Part shown: piece after piece, positions 52,595 to 61,952 of the stretch | Layout: every line of letters begins with the position of its first letter | Position numbering within the stretch: the stretch's first letter is position 1 | NCBI RefSeq assembly: GCF_004564135.1 | Contig: NZ_CP038255.1 | Location: 1,706,501-1,770,500, forward strand | DNA from: Terasakiella sp. SH-1 | GTDB taxonomy: Bacteria > Pseudomonadota > Alphaproteobacteria > Rhodospirillales > Terasakiellaceae | Reading direction: 5' to 3' | Length of the DNA stretch: 64,000 bases | Notes under the pieces: generated by a model | Databases searched by the model: none | What the model saw: only the letters and a program-made list of their open reading frames with translations | What the model was told of the DNA's origin: nothing | Made by a program: the position numbers and the translations under genes

Positions 52595-54418
52595 TTATGC
52601 GCGCGCTAACAATTGCCGCAGGGCACTTTCCATACGAGGATAATCAATCTCGTGAATTTCAATACTTTTACCAATACCAGTGAGGGTCGTAATACAAAGT
52701 TCCCCGCCAATATGTTCACGAAATTCTTCAATCCCAGCAAGCAAGTCTTTCTGATGAGTATGTAAAACCGGATGTGACAGCTCAAATCCAATATTTTCCA
52801 ACAGGCCAATAATATGTTCGACAGAGTGCGAAGATAAGAGCCCACTATGCATGGCATAGAGAACGTCCAGCGCTATACCAATAGCCACTGCTTCACCGTG
52901 ACGTAAATCATGGCTACTCATTGCCTCAAGCTTATGGGCCGACCAGTGGCCAAAATCCAGCGGTCGATTAGACCCGGTCTCAAAAGGGTCCCCCCCTTCT
53001 GTGATATGATCTAGATGTAGTTCAGCACAACGCTTAATCAGATCGTTCAGTGGTGCTGGTTCAAACCTAGACAAAGCTAGACTATTATTATCGATCCAAT
53101 CATAGAATTCTTTATCACGGATCAAAGCAACCTTGATGGCTTCCGCAATACCTGAACGCAAATCACGGTTTTCCAATGTATTCAGAAAAACAGGGTCATT
53201 AATAATCGCATACGGTGCTGCAAAACTACCAATCAGATTTTTCAAACCAAAGGCATTCACGCCATTTTTAACGCCTATCCCCGCATCACACTGGGCCAGA
53301 ACAGTCGTTGGGAGCCGAACAAGGCGCACACCTCTGTGGAAGGTCGCAGCAGCAAAACCAACGCAATCGAGCACAGCCCCGCCGCCAATGACCACAACAT
53401 ATGAATGACGATCAATAGCACCATCCAACATATGCCGGTGAAGTGTGGCAATCTGACCTTCTGTGTTTTTACACTGCTCTCCACCAGGAATAATGACAGG
53501 ACGACCATAAAGTGAAAGGAAGGGAGCATGGGCTTCTATATAGGTATTGACACGTTCCTCCAGGTCAGGCCAGCTACTTGCAACACCTTCATCCACGACC
53601 AATAGAAACTTACTATTCCGTCTGGTTTTATTTTCGCTCAAGATGTTTACAAAGGTAAGATTCTGGGGCGCAAAAACAGCTTCGGAGGTAATAAAGGGGA
53701 AACTAAAAGGCACGTGAAACTGATAAGTCTGAGTGTTCCTACGATCAAGCACATTCAATGCTAATGGTTCAAAAAGTTTTTTCTGAAATGGTCTTGCCAC
53801 CAGCCAACAAAGACCAGGCAAAGCAATAGCACCAGCAAAAGCCGCAAAGAATGAAGTGCCTTGCTCAGGCAAAAAGCCTGCACTGGCGTAAATCATCGCA
53901 ATACCAGCATTTGCCAAAATAGTGGTCAGTAAGAAGATCTTGAAATCCATCCTCATAATGCCTGCTGCCATCACACTGGTTTCAGCCAAAACAGGAACAG
54001 CACGCATGATAATGAGAGAACCAATCCCCAACCGAGTGGTAATTTGATGTGCCTGTGTCCAATCTTTGGGATTGATAAAACGTACGAGCCCCATATGGCT
54101 TGCACCATTACCAATCCCATAACCGAGAACGCACCCGGTACACAGACCAGCCCAAATGATAAGGAAGCCATAAAGCGGGCCAACACTCAAACCTGTTGCA
54201 ACACCGACGATACTAGAGGGAATAGGCAGGACAATATCTAAAGCCAAACTGCAATAAGCAATAAGCGCCCAGATTACCGTTTCAGTCGTTTCAGTGAGTA
54301 TTTCCTCAAACCATCCTTCGATCGCCTGACCATAAAACATAAAAGGTATGATGACCATAGCCATGATCACGCTCAGGATGGAGAGGAATTTAAAATTGAT
54401 TCTCTTTGCTAAATCCAT
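52595..54418 (-). CDS. eboD: EboD-type sugar phosphate cyclase fused to a DedA/VTT-like membrane domain
   Basis: A 607-residue fusion. Residues 1-215 are a membrane domain with about five helices, the LPIPSSIVGVATG segment and LGIGSLIIMRAVPVLAE typical of VTT/DedA (SNARE-associated) proteins. Residues about 235-607 are a 3-dehydroquinate-synthase-like cyclase with VVVIGGGAVLDCVGFAAATFHRG (as VVVIGGGAVLD and FAAATFHRG), RLPTTVLAQCDAGIG, the RHGEAVAIGI zinc site and DFGHWSAHKLE. EboD relatives are related to 2-epi-5-epi-valiolone synthases. The fusion would fix the cyclase to the inner membrane. It is the last gene of the minus-strand part of the ebo block, 53 nt after the ferritin-like gene. 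Confidence 0.87.
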   Translation of the reverse strand: MDLAKRINFKFLSILSVIMAMVIIPFMFYGQAIEGWFEEILTETTETVIWALIAYCSLALDIVLPIPSSIVGVATGLSVGPLYGFLIIWAGLCTGCVLGYGIGNGASHMGLVRFINPKDWTQAHQITTRLGIGSLIIMRAVPVLAETSVMAAGIMRMDFKIFLLTTILANAGIAMIYASAGFLPEQGTSFFAAFAGAIALPGLCWLVARPFQKKLFEPLALNVLDRRNTQTYQFHVPFSFPFITSEAVFAPQNLTFVNILSENKTRRNSKFLLVVDEGVASSWPDLEERVNTYIEAHAPFLSLYGRPVIIPGGEQCKNTEGQIATLHRHMLDGAIDRHSYVVVIGGGAVLDCVGFAAATFHRGVRLVRLPTTVLAQCDAGIGVKNGVNAFGLKNLIGSFAAPYAIINDPVFLNTLENRDLRSGIAEAIKVALIRDKEFYDWIDNNSLALSRFEPAPLNDLIKRCAELHLDHITEGGDPFETGSNRPLDFGHWSAHKLEAMSSHDLRHGEAVAIGIALDVLYAMHSGLLSSHSVEHIIGLLENIGFELSHPVLHTHQKDLLAGIEEFREHIGGELCITTLTGIGKSIEIHEIDYPRMESALRQLLARA

Positions 54419-54471
54419 TTTTTTCTCTGACGGCTAAAATTCGATAATCTGAGCAATGCAGCACCTACATC

Positions 54472-55608
54472 TTAAGAGGCTTCATTCTTTTCCAATTGAA
54501 AAGGAGGAGCAGCAGTATAGGTTTGACCGTTACTCTCGATCTCAAACTGAACGACTTTTTCAGCAACCAATTTGAGTTCAAACATAACCCCAATTGCAGA
54601 AGAAATCATACTCGGATCACCGTTAAAGGTTTTGTCCAAAGAATCAATCAGGCGCATGTAGGCCAAGTAAAACTCCTGTGCAGCCTGATAGACGGCTGTA
54701 CCTTCCTGATAGTCACTCAACGCCGCATTTGGCTTAAAGTTATAGATATCATCGTCCGTAACCGGGATATCCTCCCCCGTGTAAGACCACCCGGACACCG
54801 CAGTGTCATCTTTGATCAACTTTTTACCGTGATAGATTTCACCAAATTTGAAATAGTGGGCAAAACTGTGATTCATCCCTCCATACGGACAGACTGGATC
54901 GGTGTTGATTTTAGCCCCTTCCCCCTGATCAAGAATGGTATCCACCATGATTGCAGCAGAGGTCAGATCAGTGACATACCCTGTCTGATATTTTTCTGGT
55001 GCTTCGGTTGGTTTTTGCCCCGTTTCAATAGCATTGGGGAAAAGGTCACTGACATTCAGCTGCAACTTTTCAGAATCTTCTACGAACGGATTATTTCCGC
55101 TCTTGCTCAGTTCATCCAGCTTCGCGAGGATCGCATGGTAGAAATCACCAATAGAATCATAGGTTGGTTCAACCACCAGCAACATCTTTTCAGGCACTTC
55201 ACCAGGCAAAGTTGCTGTTGTATCTGGACGTTCAATCCCCATGAAGACTTCTTGTACATGTTCTTTTGTTGCACTTTTCAACGAAACGACCAAATCAGGA
55301 ATAACACCCGCAGGAAGTTTGGTTGGGAATTTCAATGTCTCACCCATTTTTTTAATTTCCGGCTTACCACCGATGGAAATCAACAGGTTGCAGGCAAGTG
55401 TCATATGCAGCATTTCTTCATGAGCAACAGATTGAATAAGAGCGCGTGCATACGGTGCTGCCGAAGGCTTGAGGGAAAAAACCCCAGTATAATAAGTAGG
55501 TAAGGTTGCAAGTTCTAATGTAATAGCATCTTGTAGTAGCTCCTGAATATCCTCAACTGAGGTAGCCGCCTTTGCACTACTTACGAGTGTGGAAATATGT
55601 TTTAACAT
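54472..55608 (-). CDS. Ferritin-like protein, C-terminal half of a split VioB-like enzyme
   Basis: A 378-residue ferritin-like domain of the type at the C-terminus of VioB/StaD/RebD. It has the first helix LELATLPTYYTGVF (about residues 32-45) with its metal-ligand-like glutamate, the second VAHEEMLHM (about 66-74), and DQGEG, shared with VioB. VioB-type enzymes dimerise imines formed from tryptophan. The gene directly follows the 652-residue gene (47-nt gap), whose product matches the N-terminal half of VioB. No VioA/RebO amino acid oxidase is in the window, so the substrate is unknown. Confidence 0.8.
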   Translation of the reverse strand: MLKHISTLVSSAKAATSVEDIQELLQDAITLELATLPTYYTGVFSLKPSAAPYARALIQSVAHEEMLHMTLACNLLISIGGKPEIKKMGETLKFPTKLPAGVIPDLVVSLKSATKEHVQEVFMGIERPDTTATLPGEVPEKMLLVVEPTYDSIGDFYHAILAKLDELSKSGNNPFVEDSEKLQLNVSDLFPNAIETGQKPTEAPEKYQTGYVTDLTSAAIMVDTILDQGEGAKINTDPVCPYGGMNHSFAHYFKFGEIYHGKKLIKDDTAVSGWSYTGEDIPVTDDDIYNFKPNAALSDYQEGTAVYQAAQEFYLAYMRLIDSLDKTFNGDPSMISSAIGVMFELKLVAEKVVQFEIESNGQTYTAAPPFQLEKNEAS

Positions 55609-55655
55609 CTTGTTTTTCCTTGATAATTTTGTTCATTCATCAAATTGAGCTTAAG

Positions 55656-57614
55656 TTACACGCTTCTCTGCTTGGAGCTGGCAACAGAATTGATGTAATC
55701 CTCAGGCGTACTTTGAGACGTATCAGGACGGCTGCCTTGATGCATAGGGCAACGACTGGCAAATTTCTTTAGACTATCAAATGCCTGACCTTTATTTTCC
55801 GTAATGATCGTATTCAGATAGGTTAGCAACATTGTACGTTTGGCCGACGAGAGGTCGCGGGTTACGGGCATATAGTCCGGATCTTCCACAGGTTTATTAA
55901 AGACAAAATGAAGAGCAGCAGCATGCTCTTTGAAAATCTCTTCCTGAGAGAAATCAAACAACCCTTTGCTCATCACCGGATACAGATTGGCATACTGCTG
56001 CATAATTGGCTGCACATCAGACCACTGAATTTTATTCGGAATTTCGAACTTACTAAACTCCAAGATCGCCAACACATCAAACTGCTGACAGATGGTCGTT
56101 TGATCGGTATCAACCATATTGTAATTATAGATATAAACCTGACCATCCAGATATTCACGCGGCGTTCCAAGGTTCGGATCCCCCGTCAAGGTAACTTCAG
56201 CCATCCCGTTAGCATCCGTTTTCCAAGATTTCTGATTAAATGTAATCGCATTTGCAGGGCTGTTGTAGATCGGATAGTTCGCTTTGGGACTGGTTGCCGG
56301 TGTGGGGTCGGTTGGACAATTATCTTCATCCACCACAGGAGTTGGCATAAAGACCGTAAATTCTGCATCCGGTTGCGGTTTACCGTATTTAGATACATAG
56401 AACGTAGTCGTAGCCGTATTTTCACTCGCCTCATTTGGATCCAAACGGAATGTAAATGTTTCCGGACGAATTTGGATGCCTTTGGTTTCTTCACGCATCA
56501 AAACCGTACCGACATTATCCCCTTGAACCGCCGATTTAAAGACTAGTGCAAGCGGGTTACCACTGATGAGAGCCTGTGCTGCTTCAGGTATGGCTAGAGT
56601 GACAATTCCACCATGATTAACCTGATGAAATTCAGTTTGCGGCACCGCACCGATCAATTCAAAATCAGCTTTAGTAATAGTGGAATTTTCATGGAGTTCT
56701 GTATTTTTAAGAACAACCAGATCAACATCGCCGATATCAAGAATATTCTCATTATCCCCAACTGGCAACGCGTTGCTGAGATCCATATTAATATAGGTAC
56801 ACTCATCATTAACGTAGGCTGAGAAGCAGGTCCAATAAGCTCGTTTTTTTTCACCTGACAAAGATAACGGTGTCGAGCTTGCTCCATTAAGCGGCATAAA
56901 ACGACGTCCTAAGACAAAAGACTTTGGTTCGTTTTCCAGATACGGGCCAATTGCACCGACCAACTTTCCGTATGTATACATCGGTTCACTAGAACCACCA
57001 TGGTAACAATAAGTTGTCATCCGGATAGAAAGCTTATTATCCTGAGTCATCTTTTTCAAAAGCTTCAGGATTGGGCTCTCAATACCATCCAAATTCCACA
57101 CAAGATTAGTCAAAACAGATTGGAACATGGCAGAAGCACGATTGTCACCGCCTTGATCAGCCGGACCACGCGTAAACCAAAGGTCGCGAAATGGTGCAGG
57201 TTCAAACTCACCTTGCAGGATAACGTCCCCGGTTTTAGGATTGCGCAACGTGACAACTTGACCATAAATTTTAGAGGCCAGTTGCCATTCGGGGTCCAAA
57301 TCAACGATCTTGCCTGAAGGCCGATCTGTTGAGTTTTCTACTGTAAACGTCAATACTTCATCATCACCAAACCCCGTGTTGGTGAAACCACCTTGTGCCC
57401 CGGTTGCACAAGCCGTGACCTTACAGTCATTCAGACGGAAAATCCCTGTTCCGCCGGGATTCCACCACCCGTTCAGAGATTTACTATCTTGCAGCTCCTG
57501 AAAGCGCTCTTCGAAATGTTCATTTGAATAGTGGCGTGGATCATTATTAACTGTTGATGTATCCGCCTGAAATTGGCCCGAAAAAGCCAGTGTGGGCATT
57601 GTCAGAAAACTCAT
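55656..57614 (-). CDS. N-terminal half of a split VioB-like enzyme
   Basis: A 652-residue protein starting MSFLTMPTLAFSGQFQADTS, the same kind of opening as VioB (MSILDFPRIHFRG). Its C-terminal section (MQQYANLYPVMSKGLF, then YMPVTRDLSSAKRTMLLTYL) aligns by eye with the VioB stretch YELVYPFMSDKVF ... YYMPSTRELSAPKARLFLKYL just before VioB's ferritin-like domain. The middle is beta-rich and would fold as a large jelly-roll-like region. There is no signal peptide. It is the first gene of the block formed with the ferritin-like gene and eboD, all on the minus strand. Its function alone is not known. Confidence 0.75.
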   Translation of the reverse strand: MSFLTMPTLAFSGQFQADTSTVNNDPRHYSNEHFEERFQELQDSKSLNGWWNPGGTGIFRLNDCKVTACATGAQGGFTNTGFGDDEVLTFTVENSTDRPSGKIVDLDPEWQLASKIYGQVVTLRNPKTGDVILQGEFEPAPFRDLWFTRGPADQGGDNRASAMFQSVLTNLVWNLDGIESPILKLLKKMTQDNKLSIRMTTYCYHGGSSEPMYTYGKLVGAIGPYLENEPKSFVLGRRFMPLNGASSTPLSLSGEKKRAYWTCFSAYVNDECTYINMDLSNALPVGDNENILDIGDVDLVVLKNTELHENSTITKADFELIGAVPQTEFHQVNHGGIVTLAIPEAAQALISGNPLALVFKSAVQGDNVGTVLMREETKGIQIRPETFTFRLDPNEASENTATTTFYVSKYGKPQPDAEFTVFMPTPVVDEDNCPTDPTPATSPKANYPIYNSPANAITFNQKSWKTDANGMAEVTLTGDPNLGTPREYLDGQVYIYNYNMVDTDQTTICQQFDVLAILEFSKFEIPNKIQWSDVQPIMQQYANLYPVMSKGLFDFSQEEIFKEHAAALHFVFNKPVEDPDYMPVTRDLSSAKRTMLLTYLNTIITENKGQAFDSLKKFASRCPMHQGSRPDTSQSTPEDYINSVASSKQRSV

Positions 57615-57753
57615 GAAACGTTTTCCCTCTGAAAGATAAAAGTTAACTTCATAACGACGAGTTTCTTGCTTTTAATTGTTTTTATATTTTAAATACTAAC
57701 TACAGTAGCATCAACCCCTTTGGTTGTGTAAGTTTTTTTTTGAAAATGTTATG

Positions 57754-57781
57754 TTGTTCTTAAAAATAGGTTAGCTATACT
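57754..57781 (+). promoter_or_regulatory. Candidate promoter of eboF
   Basis: TTGTTC (57754-57759), 16-nt spacer, TATACT (57776-57781), in the 201-base divergent gap before eboF. The opposite promoter for the VioB-like gene was not located; the gap is otherwise AT-rich and gene-free. Confidence 0.4.
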
Positions 57782-57815
57782 CACAACACAATAGAGTGGG
57801 GATTGAGAACAAAAG

Positions 57816-59192
57816 ATGCAGCCGACATTGGTATTAAACGTTGTAGGGCTGACACCAGCCATGATTGGTGCAGCGAGCCCTAACCTGAAAAGATTAGCCG
57901 AAAATGGAAAAAAACTTTCCTTGCAAACCATTAATCCAGCAGTTACCTGCAGTGTACAATCTACTTTCTTAACTGGGCTCTCCCCTCAAGACCATGGAAT
58001 AGTCGCGAATGGTTGGTATTTTAGAGAGCTAAATGAAGTCCGTTTCTGGCTCCAACCCAATCGTCTGGTGCAAGGGGAAAAACTGTGGCATCTCGCCAAG
58101 AAAAAGAACCCTGATTTCACAGTTGCCAATCTATTTTGGTGGTACAATATGGCGACTGACGCCGATATCGCCGTAACCCCACGTCCAATGTACCCTGCAG
58201 ATGGCCGCAAAATTCCAGATATCCACGCTCAACCTTTAAGCTTAAGAAAAGAACTCAATGATCGTTTTGGAACATTCCCTCTCTTTAACTTCTGGGGCCC
58301 TACAAGTTCCATAAAATCCAGCCAATGGATTGGGGATTGCGCACGTTATATCAATGATCAGTATAATCCCACGCTCAATCTCGTTTACCTTCCCCATCTG
58401 GACTATGTTTTGCAGCAGACAGGACCTGATTCAAAAGAGACATTGGCTGAACTTCGCAAAATTGACAAAGTCTGTGGCGAGCTTATTGAGCAAGCCCAAA
58501 ACGATGGACGTCATGTCATTGTCCTTTCTGAATATGGTGTCAGCGCCGTGGATCAGCCCATTCATATCAATCGGGCACTACGTGATGCAGGCATGATTGA
58601 GGTCCGTGAAGAATTGGGACGCGAACTATTAGATACCTACGCCTCACATGCTTTTGCTGTCAGCGACCACCAAATTGCACATATCTATATTCGCGACCCT
58701 AAAAATATAGAAAAAGTTAAAACAATCATCAGTGCCTTAGATGGGGTCGAGCATGTTTTCGCACCCCAGCAAGAAAAGGAATTTGGTCTAGCCCATGAAC
58801 GGTCCGGCGAACTGGTCGCACTAGCCTCCAAGAACGCCTGGTTTACCTATTATTACTGGCAACATGATGAAAAGGCCCCGGATTTTGCCAGAACCGTCGA
58901 TATTCACCGCAAACCAGGTTATGACCCCGCTGAATTATTTTTGGATCAGAAAATAACCTTTCCAAAATTGAAGCTTGTCTGGCTTTTACTGAGAAAGAAT
59001 TTAGGTTTTCGTGGACTAATGGATGTCATTGGACTGGACGCAAGTTTGGTCAAAGGCTCCCATGGTCGCGCTGACATGCCTAAAGACAAAGGTGCAATCT
59101 TTATGACCTCTGCTCCCGATCTGGTTGAAGGCCAGGAAATACATGCCTCGCAGATCAGAGATGTGATCCTAAAACATATATTTCCATCCTAA
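57816..59192 (+). CDS. eboF: EboF, alkaline-phosphatase-superfamily phosphodiesterase
   Basis: A 458-residue protein of the nucleotide pyrophosphatase/phosphodiesterase family. It has the nucleophile region PAVTCSVQSTFLTGLSPQDHGI (as AVTCSVQST and LSPQDHGI, about residues 45-66) and metal ligands HLDYVLQQTGPDS and VSDHQIAHIY. It has no signal peptide, so it acts in the cytoplasm or at the membrane. It is the only ebo gene here on the plus strand; its stop abuts the stop of the following minus-strand gene with no base between. It should cleave a diphosphate or phosphodiester bond in the ebo product or its activated precursor. Confidence 0.85.
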   Translation: MQPTLVLNVVGLTPAMIGAASPNLKRLAENGKKLSLQTINPAVTCSVQSTFLTGLSPQDHGIVANGWYFRELNEVRFWLQPNRLVQGEKLWHLAKKKNPDFTVANLFWWYNMATDADIAVTPRPMYPADGRKIPDIHAQPLSLRKELNDRFGTFPLFNFWGPTSSIKSSQWIGDCARYINDQYNPTLNLVYLPHLDYVLQQTGPDSKETLAELRKIDKVCGELIEQAQNDGRHVIVLSEYGVSAVDQPIHINRALRDAGMIEVREELGRELLDTYASHAFAVSDHQIAHIYIRDPKNIEKVKTIISALDGVEHVFAPQQEKEFGLAHERSGELVALASKNAWFTYYYWQHDEKAPDFARTVDIHRKPGYDPAELFLDQKITFPKLKLVWLLLRKNLGFRGLMDVIGLDASLVKGSHGRADMPKDKGAIFMTSAPDLVEGQEIHASQIRDVILKHIFPS

Positions 59193-60158
59193 TCAGACTG
59201 TCGCAAAAGCATCCTTGAAACGTTGTGCGAATTCATCTGAGAAACCACTTGGTAAAAGTGAGCGTGCATATGCCTTAATTTCCTCGTCCAAATTGGCACT
59301 GACCGGATCAAAACCGTTGACCGTATATCGCCCGCGCACCAAACCATCGTTTAACAAACCGACAAGAACACCACATGCCAAACTGTACAGGTCGTCACTA
59401 TCATGCCCAAGTTTTTGGGCAGCATCAATAAAGGCGGCCCAGAAAAACCACATGCTCTGTCCATTCATTGTATGGCGCGGGTCCTGAGGGCGTAACGGAT
59501 CATCCGGCAAAGTATCGTTGCCAAAGGCAGCAAAGGATACCAGCAATTTTTCCAAATCAATCGGGGCCGAAAAATACTTGTTCAGTGTTTCCAGTTGTTT
59601 GGTATAGAGAAATTGAACGGCAGACTGAATCGCGGGTTCCTGAATTCTAGCATCCCAAACACCGGCAGGAATACTGCCACTCGCCTGTCCCAACCAGATT
59701 GGTGCGACCTCCATAAAAGCATTAATGTGCTCCGTTACTTCTGGTGTTGCTTCAAACATGGCCCAGTCATCAAATTCGCGCCAAAAGGCATTCTGCTCAC
59801 CTGTAGCACTAGCTAATGCACCAAATGCTTCTCCGGCTTCAAGCGGGCAGCCCGCATTGATCCATTGTTCAATAAAGGCAATATCATCCTCAGAAATTGC
59901 CGGTCGGCCCCCAGATGGCATTCGATTAAAATAAGCACCTGAAGTACCAATATTAACGCCAAAGGGTGCGATACCTTTAATCGCCTTCACCAGATTGGAT
60001 TTAGACGCATTGCCCGGCTCCACCAACTTTTGGCCCATAACCGATTTTTTGACGAATTCATCTCTGGAAAGATTACGCCAAAACGGTCCATGCCCCCCGA
60101 AACGTTCCCCATCTACCGAGTCCTCTAGGATAGATATGATACGTTGAAACTGGTTCAT
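59193..60158 (-). CDS. Protein with a cytochrome-c-type domain that lacks the haem motif
   Basis: A protein of about 321 residues. Its N-terminal part (residues about 20-110) resembles the c-type-domain modules of Planctomycete and haem-binding proteins: GNASKSNLVKAIKG, then MPSGGRPAISEDDIAFIEQWINAGCP, given as MPSGGRPAISED and FIEQWINAGCP. There is no CxxCH, so covalent haem is not expected. The rest has no clear family. A GGAGG site puts the start at the ATG at 60158, not at the TTG at 60170. It directly follows eboB (26-nt gap) and is thus part of the minus-strand ebo operon. It is not a standard Ebo protein; its role is unknown. Confidence 0.7.
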   Translation of the reverse strand: MNQFQRIISILEDSVDGERFGGHGPFWRNLSRDEFVKKSVMGQKLVEPGNASKSNLVKAIKGIAPFGVNIGTSGAYFNRMPSGGRPAISEDDIAFIEQWINAGCPLEAGEAFGALASATGEQNAFWREFDDWAMFEATPEVTEHINAFMEVAPIWLGQASGSIPAGVWDARIQEPAIQSAVQFLYTKQLETLNKYFSAPIDLEKLLVSFAAFGNDTLPDDPLRPQDPRHTMNGQSMWFFWAAFIDAAQKLGHDSDDLYSLACGVLVGLLNDGLVRGRYTVNGFDPVSANLDEEIKAYARSLLPSGFSDEFAQRFKDAFATV

Positions 60159-60184
60159 AATTACCTCCAATCGACAGATCAGTT

Positions 60185-61066
60185 TTAGAGAGCCTCAACC
60201 TTTGGTGTTTGCCCTCTCAAGACAGAGTTATCTTCATATAATTGGCTTTGATCGATGCTTTGATCCTTGAATAAACTCTCTAACCTATAAGCATCGACGG
60301 CATTTTGATAACAGGTTAAATGTATGTCTTTCTCAGGGATATCGCGTAGTTTCATCAGGTTTGCTGTTTTGGGAACAGCCATAGGATCCGAAACGCCCCA
60401 ATCAGCGCTAGAATCAACAATGATACGTTCTGAACCGTATTTACGCACCACTTCCACCATACGCTCATTGCCCATTTTAGTTTTTGGGTAGATGGTGAAA
60501 GCAGTCCAGTAGCCCCGGTCCAATACACTTTGTACAGTTTCTTCGTTGTTATGATCCATCACCACCTCACTTGGGGCAACACCGTGTTCTTCGATAATAT
60601 CCATGGTGCGCAAGGTGCCATGTTTCTTGTTCCGATGCGGCGTGTGAATCATGATGGGCAAAGAAAAATCTTTGGCAAGTTCGATTTGAAGACGAAGATA
60701 ATGTTCTTCCAGCTCGCTCATATCATCAAAGCCAATTTCACCAATAGCAACCACGCCTTCTTTTGCGAGAAATAGCGGTAAGATTTCAATCACCTCATCT
60801 GCCAATGCCTTATTATTGGCTTCCTTGCTATTCAACCCGATCGTACAAAAATGCTGTATACCAAATTGGGATGCACGAAAACGTTCCCATCCAACGAGAG
60901 AGGCAAAATAATCGGTAAATGATCCAATATTGGTGCGGGGTTGCCCCATCCAGAATGCAGGTTCGATAACCGCTTTTACACCAGCCGCAGCCATGGCTTC
61001 ATAGTCGTCTGTTGTTCTCGATGACATATGGATATGGGGATCAATAAATTTCATGCGTTTTTCCAC
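60185..61066 (-). CDS. eboB: EboB, TatD-family metal-dependent hydrolase
   Basis: A 293-residue TIM-barrel amidohydrolase-like protein. It has the N-terminal metal motif DPHIHMSS, a later GEIGFDDM and PIMIHTPHRNKK, and DSSADWG. These match the TatD-type member of the ebo cassette. The reported start is a GTG at 61066; the ATG at 61054 (MKFIDPH) is a strong alternative. It follows eboA by 69 nt. The reaction it performs is not known for any ebo cassette. Confidence 0.85.
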   Translation of the reverse strand: MEKRMKFIDPHIHMSSRTTDDYEAMAAAGVKAVIEPAFWMGQPRTNIGSFTDYFASLVGWERFRASQFGIQHFCTIGLNSKEANNKALADEVIEILPLFLAKEGVVAIGEIGFDDMSELEEHYLRLQIELAKDFSLPIMIHTPHRNKKHGTLRTMDIIEEHGVAPSEVVMDHNNEETVQSVLDRGYWTAFTIYPKTKMGNERMVEVVRKYGSERIIVDSSADWGVSDPMAVPKTANLMKLRDIPEKDIHLTCYQNAVDAYRLESLFKDQSIDQSQLYEDNSVLRGQTPKVEAL

Positions 61067-61135
61067 GGCTATTTCGTTAGATCACAATAACACCCTTAAG
61101 TGGAAAAGAATACTATTTTCACTTCTTATTATGTA

Positions 61136-61948
61136 TTAAGGCTTTTCGCGGCCATTTCTAATTTCATCAATCAGCTGGAAGCTTTCTTTATTTTCATCTC
61201 CTGCAAGAGCCGACAAGATCGCATCCTTTTCTTCATCAGATCCTGTTTGCGCATAGCAGTGCATCATTCTCCAAACATCCTGATCCAAGTCATGAGACAT
61301 ACACCGCCAAATATCCAAGGGTAATTTTCGATTAGCCGCTACACGTTCTTTTGCGTAATCGTAAGCCATTTTCTTGAGTTTCCGCTTCGCACGCTGATCA
61401 AAACCATAGACTGGATAAAGTGGCTCACTAAGAAACAAGGCTTTCAGGATCATATTATTCCAGGCATCTTCAGAAAAATATAGAAAGGGAAAAGGACTGT
61501 AGTGACAGATCGCTAAAAATACAGGGACCATGTTACTACGAGTAGCTTTCAAGGCACATTCTAAATAGCGTTCAGGTTCCGGCAAAAGATGCAGACCTTT
61601 ATAAAGCGTCGCGGCCTCTTCCACGTCACCGAGATCACAAAGCCGTTCAACGATTTTATTGAGATGGGGGGGGGCAACATCCAACGACAATAACAAATAA
61701 ATCCGTGCTACTTGATGAAGTGACCAAGTATCCGACCAAATAGTATCAGTCTCTTCTTGAAGCGGACATGCAAAAGTAATGGGGCTTTTTCGGATCTTGC
61801 GGGCAATCAGAGCAAAAGCCAGAAAAATGTTTTTCTCTGATGGTTCTTGTACTAATTTTGTTTGTTGCTGTTCTAACCACTCTGTTTCCTGACGATTTAA
61901 ATGTTTATCCAAACAGTTTTTCAAATGGTCCTTATATGCGTTTGTCAC
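61136..61948 (-). CDS. eboA: EboA domain protein
   Basis: A 270-residue, mostly helical protein without catalytic motif, matching the EboA family by its position and features (for example an N-terminal HLNRQETEWLEQQ and a repeated-helix middle). The start is a GTG at 61948, 4 nt after the eboC stop. EboA proteins are of unknown function; in cyanobacteria the ebo operon is needed for scytonemin precursor export. The identification leans on context; the sequence is divergent. Confidence 0.72.
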   Translation of the reverse strand: MTNAYKDHLKNCLDKHLNRQETEWLEQQQTKLVQEPSEKNIFLAFALIARKIRKSPITFACPLQEETDTIWSDTWSLHQVARIYLLLSLDVAPPHLNKIVERLCDLGDVEEAATLYKGLHLLPEPERYLECALKATRSNMVPVFLAICHYSPFPFLYFSEDAWNNMILKALFLSEPLYPVYGFDQRAKRKLKKMAYDYAKERVAANRKLPLDIWRCMSHDLDQDVWRMMHCYAQTGSDEEKDAILSALAGDENKESFQLIDEIRNGREKP

Positions 61949-61952
61949 AGTG

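Noticed and set aside
54496-55503. 335-residue open frame on the plus strand opposite the ferritin-like gene
   Set aside because: It lies wholly antisense to a gene with clear family motifs and operon context; its composition (many F, I, R, C) is typical of a mirrored frame.
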